From assembly GCA_964473645.1 (NCBI GenBank), contig CAYYPW010000011.1:62001-126000 (forward strand): 64,000 nt of DNA, in the 5' to 3' direction. Each line of letters starts with the position of its first letter. The first letter of the stretch is position 1. This DNA comes from HdN1 sp964473645. Its GTDB lineage: Bacteria > Pseudomonadota > Gammaproteobacteria > Pseudomonadales > Ketobacteraceae. Under the pieces are notes generated by a model. The model made no database searches. It saw nothing but the letters and a program-made list of their open reading frames with translations, and had not been told where the DNA came from. The position numbers and the translations under genes are program-made. Below, one piece after another: positions 8,828 to 17,817 of the stretch.

Positions 8828-9564
8828 CACACCGTATTCTGCTGTTGGGCGGTACAACCGAGGCGTTAGGCATCGCACGCACCTTATCTGCACCGCATAT
8901 ATACAGCCTGGCGGGTTTGGGCAAAACACCTCAGGATCTAGCGTGCCAGGTGCGTGTGGGCGGCTACGGCGGGGCTACTGGGCTTGCCAATTTTATGGTG
9001 CAGGAGGGTATAACGCTGCTGCTGGATGTTACCCACCCTTATGCCGCGCAGATCAGCCATAACGCTGCCTATGCATCGCAAATCACCGGAGTGCCGTGTT
9101 GGGCGTTGCGACGCGATGAATGGCAGGTTCAAGCGGGCGATCAATGGCAATTTGTGGATAATTGGGAATCGCTCACCCACGCGTTGCAGCCGTTTCGTCG
9201 ACCTTTTTTTACCTCAGGGCGCGAGCCCTTGGCGCATCTTGACGACATTCCTGCCCATCAATATTGGATCGTGCGCTGTCTTGATACGCAACCCGCCTTA
9301 GCAAATGCCACCATTATTGGTGCTCGCGGGCCATTCACGCTGGAAGGCGAACGTGCATTGTTCAGCGAGCATGACGTCGATGTGTTGATCAGCAAAAACA
9401 GTGGCAGCGTTGCCACCGAACCCAAATTGCAGGTGGCGCGGGAGCGACAGATTCCTGTGCTGATCATGAAACGCCCCGTATTGCCGGCGGTGACGCGTGA
9501 GTTTACCTCCATCAATGCGTTGCAGGCGACACTGCAATCGGCACTACTGAGCGTTTTGCAATGA
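8824..9564 (+). CDS. cobK: Precorrin-6A reductase
   Basis: 246-residue CobK/CbiJ. The LLLGGTTEALGIA nucleotide-binding start, DVTHPYAAQIS near residue 70, the middle TSGREPL and LISKNSGSVATEPKL are family signatures. It reduces the corrin macrocycle with NADPH. It overlaps cbiD (ATGA) at its start and the CobE gene (ATGA) at its end, so the three are translationally coupled. Confidence 0.93.
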   Translation: MTHRILLLGGTTEALGIARTLSAPHIYSLAGLGKTPQDLACQVRVGGYGGATGLANFMVQEGITLLLDVTHPYAAQISHNAAYASQITGVPCWALRRDEWQVQAGDQWQFVDNWESLTHALQPFRRPFFTSGREPLAHLDDIPAHQYWIVRCLDTQPALANATIIGARGPFTLEGERALFSEHDVDVLISKNSGSVATEPKLQVARERQIPVLIMKRPVLPAVTREFTSINALQATLQSALLSVLQ

Positions 9565-9977
9565 CTGCGATTTACATTGCGGGCATGGGTTGTCGCCGTG
9601 GCTGCGATCACGCCACATTGCAATCACTGTTGGCCTTGGTGCTTGAAGAGGCACAGCTATCACTGACTTGTTTGTCAGCCCTTGCCACGCTGGAAACCAA
9701 AAAAGACGAAGCTGGCATTACCTGGTTGGCGCAATACCTGGCGCTTCCGGTTCATTATTTTTCTGCGGCGCAGCTGGCCGCTTATCATGAACGTTTGCAG
9801 CAGCCGTCGCAGAAAGTATGGGATGCAACCGGCAGCGCAGGCATTGCCGAAGCGGCAGCCCTCGCGCTGGCTGAAAGCATGAGTGGTGGGCAAGCTCGAT
9901 TGATTATTCCCAAACGTAGTAACGCGTTGGCCACTATTGCCATCGCACGTGTTGACACTCAAGACAGTCGTTTATAG
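9561..9977 (+). CDS. cobE: CobE / CbiG C-terminal-domain protein
   Basis: 138-residue stand-alone CobE-type domain, the equivalent of the CbiG C-terminal domain. It begins IYIAGMGCRRGC and keeps the ALATLETKKDEAG and ATGSAGIAEAAAL segments. CobE is needed for cobalamin synthesis in aerobic producers but its exact activity is unclear. A related region is also present in the CbiG-CobJ fusion on the other strand. Its stop at 9977 is 10 nt before the cobM start. Confidence 0.85.
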   Translation: MTAIYIAGMGCRRGCDHATLQSLLALVLEEAQLSLTCLSALATLETKKDEAGITWLAQYLALPVHYFSAAQLAAYHERLQQPSQKVWDATGSAGIAEAAALALAESMSGGQARLIIPKRSNALATIAIARVDTQDSRL

Positions 9978-9987
9978 AGAGTCGTTT

Positions 9988-10752
9988 ATGACGGTTTATT
10001 TTATTGGTGCCGGGCCGGGCGCAGCAGATTTGATTACCGTGCGTGGACAGCGCCTGATACAGACTTGCCCCGTTATTTTATATGCGGGTTCGTTGGTGCC
10101 CGAAGCAGTTCTGAAAGGTCATCATGCCGAACAGGTGATCAATTCAGCCGATCTTGAATTAACTGAAATTGTCGAACTGCTGCGGGCTGCGCATGCACGC
10201 GGTCATGATGTTGCGCGTGTACATTCTGGTGATCCCTCTTTGTATGGTGCCATTGGTGAACAGATGCATGAATTGCGCGCACTGGGGATTCCTTATGAAA
10301 TTGTGCCCGGCGTGACCTCCACGGCGACCAGCGCTGCCATGCTGGGAGTTGAGCTGACGTTGCCGGGGGTATCGCAAACGGTGATTCTCACCCGGTATGC
10401 GCACAAAACATCGATGCCCGCAGGGGAGTCGCTACGAGAACTGGCGCAGCACAGGGCAACGCTGGCGATCCATTTGGGAGTAAGTCATTTGTCGGCGATT
10501 GTCGAGGAGCTGTTACCGTTCTATGGCGAAGAATGTCCGGTGGCGGTCGTGTATCGCGCCAGTTGGCCCGATCAGGATGCAGTGCAGGGTACCTTGGCCA
10601 ACATTGTGGGGCTTGTCGACGCAAAAGGCTTTCAGCGCACGGCGTTGATCCTGGTTGGGCGTGTGCTCAACGCTAGTGATTTTACGAATTCGACCTTATA
10701 TTCAGCAAATTCAAAAAACACCATAAATTCAGGTGGTGCTACCGATTTATAA
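9988..10752 (+). CDS. cobM: Precorrin-4 C11-methyltransferase
   Basis: 254-residue SAM-dependent methyltransferase CobM/CbiF. It starts VYFIGAGPGAADLITVRG and has the RVHSGDPSLYGAIGEQM motif; VPGVTSTATSAA follows. It methylates C11 of precorrin-4. The frame is open to 9937, but the ATG at 9988 matches the family N-terminus. It is the last gene of the cobL operon. The final 25 residues are Asn/Ser/Thr-rich and go beyond the usual family end. Confidence 0.93.
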   Translation: MTVYFIGAGPGAADLITVRGQRLIQTCPVILYAGSLVPEAVLKGHHAEQVINSADLELTEIVELLRAAHARGHDVARVHSGDPSLYGAIGEQMHELRALGIPYEIVPGVTSTATSAAMLGVELTLPGVSQTVILTRYAHKTSMPAGESLRELAQHRATLAIHLGVSHLSAIVEELLPFYGEECPVAVVYRASWPDQDAVQGTLANIVGLVDAKGFQRTALILVGRVLNASDFTNSTLYSANSKNTINSGGATDL

Positions 10753-10784
10753 CGTAGGGTTTCGCTGGCCGTTAGGGTTGGGAG

Positions 10785-11648
10785 TTAGCGTCTGGCAATG
10801 GCACCTTTCCAAACGCCTTCAAATGCTTTTACTTCAATTGTGTGTCCTGGATGGCTGGCGACAATTTGCTGGGCAAGATGATCGGCCAATAGTTCGACGG
10901 TGGAGTCGCATTCGATAAAATATACGTTTTCGGAGGGTAAGGTCAGTGAGAAGGCGCCTTGGCTACTGTGGTAGGCAAAGGTGACATAATCATGATTGTT
11001 TTCGCGGAATTGTTCGACCATATCCTCAAGGGTGCCAAGGTAAATATCGCGCCAGCGTTCAGCCCATTGCTGCTCGATGTCGCGATTGCGTTTGTCATCC
11101 ACGAAAACTTCAATTCTTGAGCGGTGACCGTGAGCGATGCGCTGGCAATTACCCAAGTGTTTTTTCAGGCCGTGGCTGTAGTGGTAATAAGCGCCATCGA
11201 TTGCTTCGTTGCGTAAACGAATTTTAATGGTTTCAACATTTGCCGGTAAAAAACGGCGCAGCAATTCGGCGAGCCATTTTGCGCTGGTGTCGGCGGCAAT
11301 AACGTCGACAGGGAGTAGCACGACAGCTTCGTCGGGGGAGGTGTGCTGCCATTCGCGCCCCGCACTGTCGCTCCAGCGCAGAATCAAGGTGTCACCCTGA
11401 TCCTCTCTTGTCAGTGTTGGCATTTGAGCCGGCACAACAAATTTGTGGTCAAACGCATCGTCGATCGCGCGCTTGATCTGCTTTTTTACATCCCCAAAAT
11501 CAAACACCATGCCTTGATCATCGAGCCCGCCTTCAAGCACCACGTCAACGATCCAGCTTTCGCCCACCAGGCCGCGTTCGCGATCAAGATAGGTGAAATC
11601 CATGACGGTCAAATGGTCTACAAAAAGTGCTGGCATTGTTGATGGCAT
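10785..11648 (-). CDS. 6-pyruvoyl-tetrahydropterin synthase family protein, double length
   Basis: 287 residues, roughly twice a normal PTPS/QueD monomer. The N-terminal half carries the motifs that normally end the fold (GMVFDFGDVKKQI and FDHKF). The C-terminal half carries the motif that normally begins it (CQRIAHGHRSRIEVFV, with an H-x-H metal-type pair). So the conserved motifs are in permuted order across two T-fold units. Close relatives of this long form exist in gammaproteobacteria under the same name; substrate is unknown. ATG 11648 or ATG 11636 (MPALFVDHL) may be the start. It converges on cobM. Confidence 0.75.
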   Translation of the reverse strand: MPSTMPALFVDHLTVMDFTYLDRERGLVGESWIVDVVLEGGLDDQGMVFDFGDVKKQIKRAIDDAFDHKFVVPAQMPTLTREDQGDTLILRWSDSAGREWQHTSPDEAVVLLPVDVIAADTSAKWLAELLRRFLPANVETIKIRLRNEAIDGAYYHYSHGLKKHLGNCQRIAHGHRSRIEVFVDDKRNRDIEQQWAERWRDIYLGTLEDMVEQFRENNHDYVTFAYHSSQGAFSLTLPSENVYFIECDSTVELLADHLAQQIVASHPGHTIEVKAFEGVWKGAIARR

Positions 11649-11665
11649 TAGCGGGAGCGCCTGTT

Positions 11666-11696
11666 TTTACTCTTGGGGGTGATAATCCGATATAAT
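11666..11696 (+). promoter_or_regulatory. Possible sigma-70 promoter of dihydroorotase gene
   Basis: A perfect TATAAT at 11691-11696 lies 52 nt before the dihydroorotase ATG. A poor TTTACT at 11666-11671 sits 19 bp upstream. The -10 element is convincing, the -35 is not. Confidence 0.45.
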
Positions 11697-11748
11697 TGCC
11701 GGCTATTCTACACGACCCACTCTACACAACCGATAGGCGAGACGTGGC

Positions 11749-13086
11749 ATGACTTCAATTTTCATCGCCAATGGCAAACTGGTAAACGAAGGCCGTATTT
11801 TTGATGCGGACATCCTGGTTGAGAACGGGCGTATTGCCCGCATTGGCACCGGCTTGAGCGCGCCTGCCAATGCCCAAGTGATTGATGCTAAAGGCAAGTT
11901 GGTGATTCCTGGCATGATCGATGACCAGGTGCATTTTCGAGAGCCGGGGCTGACCCACAAGGGAGAGATCGCGACCGAATCGGCTGCGGCGGTCGCCGGG
12001 GGAATCACCAGCTACATGGAGATGCCCAACGTCAACCCGGTCACCACCAATGAAGGCGCTCTGCGCGACAAGCTGGCGCTGGCCGCACAAAAGTCCCGTG
12101 CCAACTTCGCCTTTTATCTGGGAGGCTCAAACGATAACCTCGAAGATATCAAACGGCTCGATCCACAACTGGCGTGTGGCGTGAAAGTGTTTATGGGAGC
12201 CTCCACTGGCAATATGCTGGTCGACAACCCGGTGGTGCTGGAAGGCATTTTTACCCACAGCCCTGTCATCGTGGTGACACATTGCGAAGATACACCGATG
12301 ATTGCGGCCAACGAAGAAAAGTACCGCGCACAATATGGCGAAGATGTGCCCATGGCCATGCACCCGCTGATTCGCTCGGTGGAGGCCTGCTATAAATCAT
12401 CATCAATGGCCGTAGGGTTGGCCAAGAAATTCGGTACGCGGTTGCATGTCTTGCATATTACGACAGCGAAAGAGCTGGAGTTGTTTGCCGTGGGCGATAT
12501 GGCGAATAAACGTATTACGGCTGAAGCCTGTGTTCACCACTTGTTCTTTTCGGAAGAAGATTACGCCACCAAGGGTGCATTGATTAAATGTAACCCCTCC
12601 GTTAAATCGGCTGCAGACCGCGCTGCGCTGATTAACGCGGTGCGCGAGGGGCGTATCGATGTGATTGCCACCGACCATGCGCCTCACACCTGGGAAGAAA
12701 AACAGCGAAGCTATTTCAAGGCGCCCTCAGGATTACCGTTAGTGCAGCATGCTCTGTTATCCTTGTTTGAGCATCATCATGCTGGCACGTTCAGCCTGGA
12801 ATTGATTGTTGAAAAAACCAGCCACGCACCGGCACGTTTGTTCCAGGTGAAAGAGCGTGGGTTCTTGCGCGAAGGCTACTGGGCAGACATCGTGCTGGTG
12901 GACATCAACGGTTCCACGGTGGTGGATAAAGAGCCGGTGCTGTCTAAGTGTGGTTGGACGCCTTTTGGCGGTTACACGTTTAATTCGCGAATTGACACCA
13001 CCCTCGTCAACGGAGAAGTAGTATATCGAAACGGGCTCGTTGTGCCCGGTACGCTGGGCAAGCGGTTGGAATTCAATCGTGCATGA
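11749..13086 (+). CDS. Dihydroorotase, long (type I-like) form
   Basis: 445-residue amidohydrolase. It has HFREPG (metal histidines of strand 1), the lysine of KVFMGAS that is carboxylated to bridge the two metals, THCED, and DHAPH with the catalytic aspartate. It interconverts carbamoyl aspartate and dihydroorotate in pyrimidine synthesis. Length and motifs fit the 430-450-residue dihydroorotase group, not the short E. coli PyrC type. It sits alone behind its own promoter, with a flavoprotein gene 65 bp downstream. Confidence 0.9.
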   Translation: MTSIFIANGKLVNEGRIFDADILVENGRIARIGTGLSAPANAQVIDAKGKLVIPGMIDDQVHFREPGLTHKGEIATESAAAVAGGITSYMEMPNVNPVTTNEGALRDKLALAAQKSRANFAFYLGGSNDNLEDIKRLDPQLACGVKVFMGASTGNMLVDNPVVLEGIFTHSPVIVVTHCEDTPMIAANEEKYRAQYGEDVPMAMHPLIRSVEACYKSSSMAVGLAKKFGTRLHVLHITTAKELELFAVGDMANKRITAEACVHHLFFSEEDYATKGALIKCNPSVKSAADRAALINAVREGRIDVIATDHAPHTWEEKQRSYFKAPSGLPLVQHALLSLFEHHHAGTFSLELIVEKTSHAPARLFQVKERGFLREGYWADIVLVDINGSTVVDKEPVLSKCGWTPFGGYTFNSRIDTTLVNGEVVYRNGLVVPGTLGKRLEFNRA

Positions 13087-13151
13087 TTCGCAGTCTCGCT
13101 TAATAACGTGCCTTTCGTGCTGGATAACCTATAGGGATTGATGGATCGCTC

Positions 13152-14387
13152 ATGGCGCTTTTTCGTAGCACCCCCAAAAAGAAGTTTAGTATTTGTATCG
13201 TTGGTGCCGGTTTTGCCGGGCTGCATGCAGCGCAGTATCTGAAGCCTGAAAAATTTGATGTTACCGTGGTCGATCCGCAGCCCTTTATCGAATGGTTGCC
13301 CAACCTGCATGAGATACTTTCCGGGGTAAAAAAAGGGGATGAGTTGCGTCTGCCTCGGCAGCCGATTATCGAGCGCTTGGGTCACAAATTTCGCATGGAA
13401 AAAGTGACCGACATCAGTGCCAACGCCATCACGACCGAGTGGGGCAAGGTGATTCCGTTTGATGCCTGTATCGTTTGTACAGGGGCATCAAACGATCTGG
13501 GTAAAATTCCGGGGGCGAATCAATATACGTTTCCGTTCAAGTCGGTAGAAAACTGCCAGGAAATTGCCAAACGCTTGCATCGCGGCACCTTGTCCAGTCG
13601 TACGACCCGTGTAACGGTTGTAGGTGGTGGCCTGGGCGGTGTCGAAGCGTTGGGCGAAATGTTGCGCACGTACCGTTATCGCCCGCAATTCGAATTTCAG
13701 GTGATTGATTCATCCCCCAAGATTTTGTCAGGTACGCCGGGGGATATTGATGCAGCCATTCGCCGCCACACCAAAAAGTTGCAAGTGGATTACCACATGG
13801 GCTCGCAGGTGGATTCGGTGGTGCGGGAAGGCTTGATCCTCACCAATGGCCGTGAGCTGGAAAGCGATATCACTATTTGGACGGGCGGCGTGAAACCACG
13901 TCCGGCGGGTGGTAGTGCTCCAGCAGAAGAGACTAGCGCTTGGGGTAAGGTGAATTTGTTTTTGCAGAGCCAGCACCCGAACGTATTCGTGGTGGGTGAT
14001 GCAGCGCTGCTGGATGATAAAGTTACCAAACAGGCGTTTCATGCCATTGAAATGGGGCGCATGGCGGCAGAGAATACGGAGCGTTTGCTTGAGGGCAAAC
14101 CCATGAAGCCCTACAAACCATCAAATCGGCCGCAGTTGGTCACGTTTGGGGATATGGACGCCTTCATGATTTTCGATGGCTTTGCTATCTCGTCGTCGTT
14201 GCTGGGTGCCGCCAAGGAGGTGTTATTCACCATGGGCGTTCTGCAAATGAGCCCGCCGCGTAACGCCAAGGATGTGGTGCGGCACCTGGATATTCTGCAA
14301 CGCAGTGTGCGCAATGTGTATCTGCCTACCATTAATCCATTTGCGATTATCGATAAATTGCCAAAGACCAAATTGTTTCGGGGGTGA
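13152..14387 (+). CDS. FAD-dependent pyridine nucleotide oxidoreductase, NDH-2-like
   Basis: 411-residue flavoprotein with an N-terminal GAGFAGLHAAQYL dinucleotide fold, a second NADH fold (VVGGGLGGVEALGEML) near residue 158, and the FAD-contacting VFVVGDAALL near residue 280. This two-Rossmann architecture fits type II NADH dehydrogenases, which pass electrons to quinones without pumping protons. No transmembrane segment is seen, so the C-terminal region would attach it to the membrane. The electron acceptor is not proven; a related ferredoxin or sulfide-quinone reductase function is possible. Confidence 0.75.
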   Translation: MALFRSTPKKKFSICIVGAGFAGLHAAQYLKPEKFDVTVVDPQPFIEWLPNLHEILSGVKKGDELRLPRQPIIERLGHKFRMEKVTDISANAITTEWGKVIPFDACIVCTGASNDLGKIPGANQYTFPFKSVENCQEIAKRLHRGTLSSRTTRVTVVGGGLGGVEALGEMLRTYRYRPQFEFQVIDSSPKILSGTPGDIDAAIRRHTKKLQVDYHMGSQVDSVVREGLILTNGRELESDITIWTGGVKPRPAGGSAPAEETSAWGKVNLFLQSQHPNVFVVGDAALLDDKVTKQAFHAIEMGRMAAENTERLLEGKPMKPYKPSNRPQLVTFGDMDAFMIFDGFAISSSLLGAAKEVLFTMGVLQMSPPRNAKDVVRHLDILQRSVRNVYLPTINPFAIIDKLPKTKLFRG

Positions 14388-14715
14388 TGGGCGCAAGGCT
14401 CGCCCCGAAACGGTTGGTACATCTTTCTTCCCTCGCTTGTATCACTCAATGCCCCAATGCACTTTTCTGATGCCCTGATAAGCAACAGACGAGGGCATTT
14501 TCTTGCCTTTGACCCGCCTGTGAATAGCGCCTGATGTGTCGATAGTCGGATTTTTTCGAAAGCCGGGCAAGTGCACTATCTAAGCGTCTATTCTTACTAA
14601 CATTGGTCGGTTTTTGCAGGCATGTAACTATGTCCAGGTGCTGCATCGTTGGCACAGATCATTGTGTGGCAACGGCATTCCCGGCAATCATCAAGAAAAA
14701 TAAAGGAATTAGCGG
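14388..14715. other. 328-bp intergenic region before the GH94 locus
   Basis: No gene seen. A short stem (GTTTCG ... CGAAAC, about 14375-14424) overlaps the end of the upstream gene but has no T-tract. AAAGGA near 14702 is the likely ribosome site for the GTG at 14716. No confident promoter was found. Confidence 0.5.
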
Positions 14716-17700
14716 GTGAACAACTTCGCAACGCTATCGCAGTGGCAGGCTTTTTCGTCAGGTCTGGTGCAGGTACAGCTGGCGCAGGATCAGGCGGCCC
14801 TGGTCATGCAGTATGACTTTGGGGGCGCAGGTGGTTTTGTGGTGGCGCGGCGTTTGCTGCCTCTGCAACTGCCGGAACGCTTCCGGTTTCGCCTGCGTTT
14901 GCGCGGCGAAGGCTTGCCCAACCGGCTGGAATTCAAATTGGTGGACCCCTCTGGCGACAACGTCTGGTGGTATCGCAAAGCTGCCGTCGTGTGGTCGGGC
15001 GAGTGGGAAGAATGGCTGATCGAAAGTCGTGACTTTGAATTCGCCTGGGGCCCTGCAGGCGGTGGCCAGCCCAGCATTGTGGCGGCAGTCGAGATGGCCA
15101 TTGTGGCCGAGGCCGGAGGGGCAGGGCGACTATGGCTGGCGGATCTGCAGGTAGAAGACTTGTCTGCTCGCGAAGCCTGTGTGATGACCAGCTCAGGCAC
15201 ACGACCCGGCTTTACAACGGACATCACGCAGGGCGCCTGGCGCAGTGATCGCATGCCCGCCTGGCTTCAGCTCGATTTATTGGAACAGCGTGCATTTGCA
15301 GCTCTGCGAATCGAGTGGGAGCCATTCGCTACGGCATTGGCATTTGATGTGGCGATTTCTAACGATGGCGTACAGTGGCAAACCCTGCAAACGATAGCGG
15401 AGGCGGGTGGGCGTTGCAGCGATATTTATCTTGGCTCGCAGTTGGCAAGGTTTGTCCGACTGCAGTTGCAGCGTTCAACACACGCTGACTATGTGGGCAT
15501 TACCTCGTTGGAGGTGATCTCGGTAGAACGAGCGCGGTCGTTGGTGGAATTTTTACATGAGGTGGCACAACGCCACCCTTGCGGGGCGTTCCCCAAATAC
15601 TTGCGGCGTCAGCAATCGTATTGGACCGTGTTTGGTTTGCCTGAATGCCCGGTTCAGGGCTTGGTCAACGAAGAAGGAATGGTGGAGGTTCAGCGTGCAG
15701 GCTTTGCGCTGGAACCATTTGTTCGCTGCGATGGTCGTTGGCTGACATGGGCTGACGCGCAGCATTCACAATCGTTGGCAGAGGGCTACTTGCCGATTCC
15801 GTTAGTGCGCGCTGACTATGGCGCGTTGGATTTGCAGGTAATGGCGACGGCGGCGAAGATCAATGATGTATGGTGTGCCTGGTTAAGTTACACGCTGACC
15901 AACACCTCAATGCAGGCGTTATCGTGTGAATTCGTGCTGGCGGCACGACCTTTTCAGGTGGTGCCGCCTTGGCAGGCCTATCGTGAATTTGGGGGTATCC
16001 ATCCCATTAAGCAGATGGCTTGGCAGGATCAGCGTTTGTGTGTCGATCAAATTTATTGGGTGTTTTCGCAAGTGGAGGCTCGGGGTAACGTGCGTGCATG
16101 GCTGCAACCGGGCTTGCTGGAGGACGGCCTTGAGAATGCTCGCACCCAGGTACGGGATTGTTTTGGTTTGACGCAGGGGGAGTTGGTTTGGTCAGCCTCG
16201 CTGGCGGTAGGGGAGTCACGTCAATTCTGTGTGGCGGTGCCCTTTGAGGTCATCACGGCAGAGGAGGTGACGGGTATTTCAAAGGCCTTGCCGACCTGTT
16301 TCAGTGATGCATTGTTTTCTAACGCCAGACAGCAATGGCGAGAGGTGCTGGATCTTCAGGCGTTGCGCGTCCCTGATGCGCTGTCGGTGGCGGCGGCTGT
16401 TAGTAAAACTTCGGTTGCGCATATTCTGTTAAACCGCGATGGCGCTGCGATACAACCAGGGCCGCGTCGTTACGCACGTTCGTGGATACGCGATGGTGCC
16501 ACGATGTGTGCGGCGTTATTACGCACGGGCAATAATGAGCCTGTGCGGGATTTTCTGCAGTGGTATGCCTCGTATTTGCGATCTGATGGGTTTGTTCCCT
16601 GCTGTGTGGATCGCCATGGGGTGGATTGGCTGGTCGAGCATGATAGCCATGGGCAGTGGATGCATGTGGTGGCGGAGTATTTGCTGTTTTCTGGTGATCG
16701 TTCACTGGTTGAGGCATTGCTGCCTTCGGTGATCAAGGCCGGACAATTTATCATCGCCCTACGTGCAAGTCGTTATACGTCGGAGTATGACACGCCGACA
16801 TTATTGACGCGGCGCGGGTTGATTCCTGAATCAGTGAGTCATGAGGGGTATTTGGCGCAGCCGGTGCATTCGTATTGGGATTCGTTTTGGGCGATTCGTG
16901 GTTTGGCCGATGCGGCGGCATTGTGTCGGGTCTTGCAAAATGATGTTTGGGCAGACACGTTTGCCCGCGAGGAGAAAGCGCTGCGAGCGGATGTGAAAGC
17001 GTCCATCGCGCTTGTGATTGCGGAGCGGGGGATTCCGCATATCCCAGGATCGGTGGAGTGGGCGGATTCTGATCCCACTGCGTCGGCGTGTGCGGTGGGG
17101 CAGTTGGGGGAGAGTGATTGTTATCCCGCTGAGGCTTTGCGTTATACCTTTGATGGTTTCATGCAGCATTGGCGCACGCGCATGGCCGATATCGCCACTC
17201 GCACGAAATACAGCGCCTACGATATTCGCGTCATCAATGCCCTGGTCAAGTTGGGGCGCCGCGAAGACGCATGGGAAATCGCCCGATTTTATCTGCAAGA
17301 CCGTCGCCCTTGCGCCTGGAACCAATGGCCAGAGATTACCTGGCCCGATCCACAAAGCCCTGGCCATCTTGGCGACCTGCCCCATAGCTGGATCGGTGCG
17401 GAATATGTGCTGGCGTTTCGTTGTCTGTTTGTCGATGAATATCATGATAGTTTAGTCATCGGCCAAGGATTACTGGCTGAGTGGTTGCAAGCCCCAGGAG
17501 TTGCCATTCACGCATGGCCCACGGCTTGGGGAGCGATCAGTTACGAAGTTGTTGCCCATGATGCGCACACGATAACATTAACTATTAGTGGCGATGTGGC
17601 TCCCCCAGGCGGGTTAGACATACAGTTGCCTTTTAACGCGGATATCGAGCGACTGGAAATCGAACCGTTGGCTATTGATGAGCTGGCTACTGAAAAACGG

Positions 17701-17817
17701 AATAGCGCACCCCACCTGCTGTCGCAGTCTGCACGCCGGGTATGCGTGCGACGAAGTCCGACGCGGCTTGTATTCAAATTACAAAAAAGCTCACCTGACC
17801 AAAGGAAGAATACCTGA
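14716..17817 (+). CDS. Discoidin-domain six-hairpin glycosidase-like protein
   Basis: 1033 residues. Residues about 20-150 look like a carbohydrate-binding jelly roll, about 160-275 like a discoidin (F5/8 type C) domain, then a beta-sandwich, and from about 560 an alpha/alpha-barrel typical of six-hairpin glycosidases (YARSWIRDGA near 590). I cannot assign a GH family or substrate. GTG at 14716 follows AAAGGA. No signal peptide is seen, so it may act in the cytoplasm. Its stop overlaps the next ATG (TGATG), so it is coupled to the GH94 protein and probably acts on the same glycan. Confidence 0.7.
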   Translation: MNNFATLSQWQAFSSGLVQVQLAQDQAALVMQYDFGGAGGFVVARRLLPLQLPERFRFRLRLRGEGLPNRLEFKLVDPSGDNVWWYRKAAVVWSGEWEEWLIESRDFEFAWGPAGGGQPSIVAAVEMAIVAEAGGAGRLWLADLQVEDLSAREACVMTSSGTRPGFTTDITQGAWRSDRMPAWLQLDLLEQRAFAALRIEWEPFATALAFDVAISNDGVQWQTLQTIAEAGGRCSDIYLGSQLARFVRLQLQRSTHADYVGITSLEVISVERARSLVEFLHEVAQRHPCGAFPKYLRRQQSYWTVFGLPECPVQGLVNEEGMVEVQRAGFALEPFVRCDGRWLTWADAQHSQSLAEGYLPIPLVRADYGALDLQVMATAAKINDVWCAWLSYTLTNTSMQALSCEFVLAARPFQVVPPWQAYREFGGIHPIKQMAWQDQRLCVDQIYWVFSQVEARGNVRAWLQPGLLEDGLENARTQVRDCFGLTQGELVWSASLAVGESRQFCVAVPFEVITAEEVTGISKALPTCFSDALFSNARQQWREVLDLQALRVPDALSVAAAVSKTSVAHILLNRDGAAIQPGPRRYARSWIRDGATMCAALLRTGNNEPVRDFLQWYASYLRSDGFVPCCVDRHGVDWLVEHDSHGQWMHVVAEYLLFSGDRSLVEALLPSVIKAGQFIIALRASRYTSEYDTPTLLTRRGLIPESVSHEGYLAQPVHSYWDSFWAIRGLADAAALCRVLQNDVWADTFAREEKALRADVKASIALVIAERGIPHIPGSVEWADSDPTASACAVGQLGESDCYPAEALRYTFDGFMQHWRTRMADIATRTKYSAYDIRVINALVKLGRREDAWEIARFYLQDRRPCAWNQWPEITWPDPQSPGHLGDLPHSWIGAEYVLAFRCLFVDEYHDSLVIGQGLLAEWLQAPGVAIHAWPTAWGAISYEVVAHDAHTITLTISGDVAPPGGLDIQLPFNADIERLEIEPLAIDELATEKRNSAPHLLSQSARRVCVRRSPTRLVFKLQKSSPDQRKNT

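Noticed and set aside
14375..14424. Stem after the flavoprotein gene as a terminator
   Set aside because: The short GTTTCG stem has a large asymmetric bulge and no T-tract.
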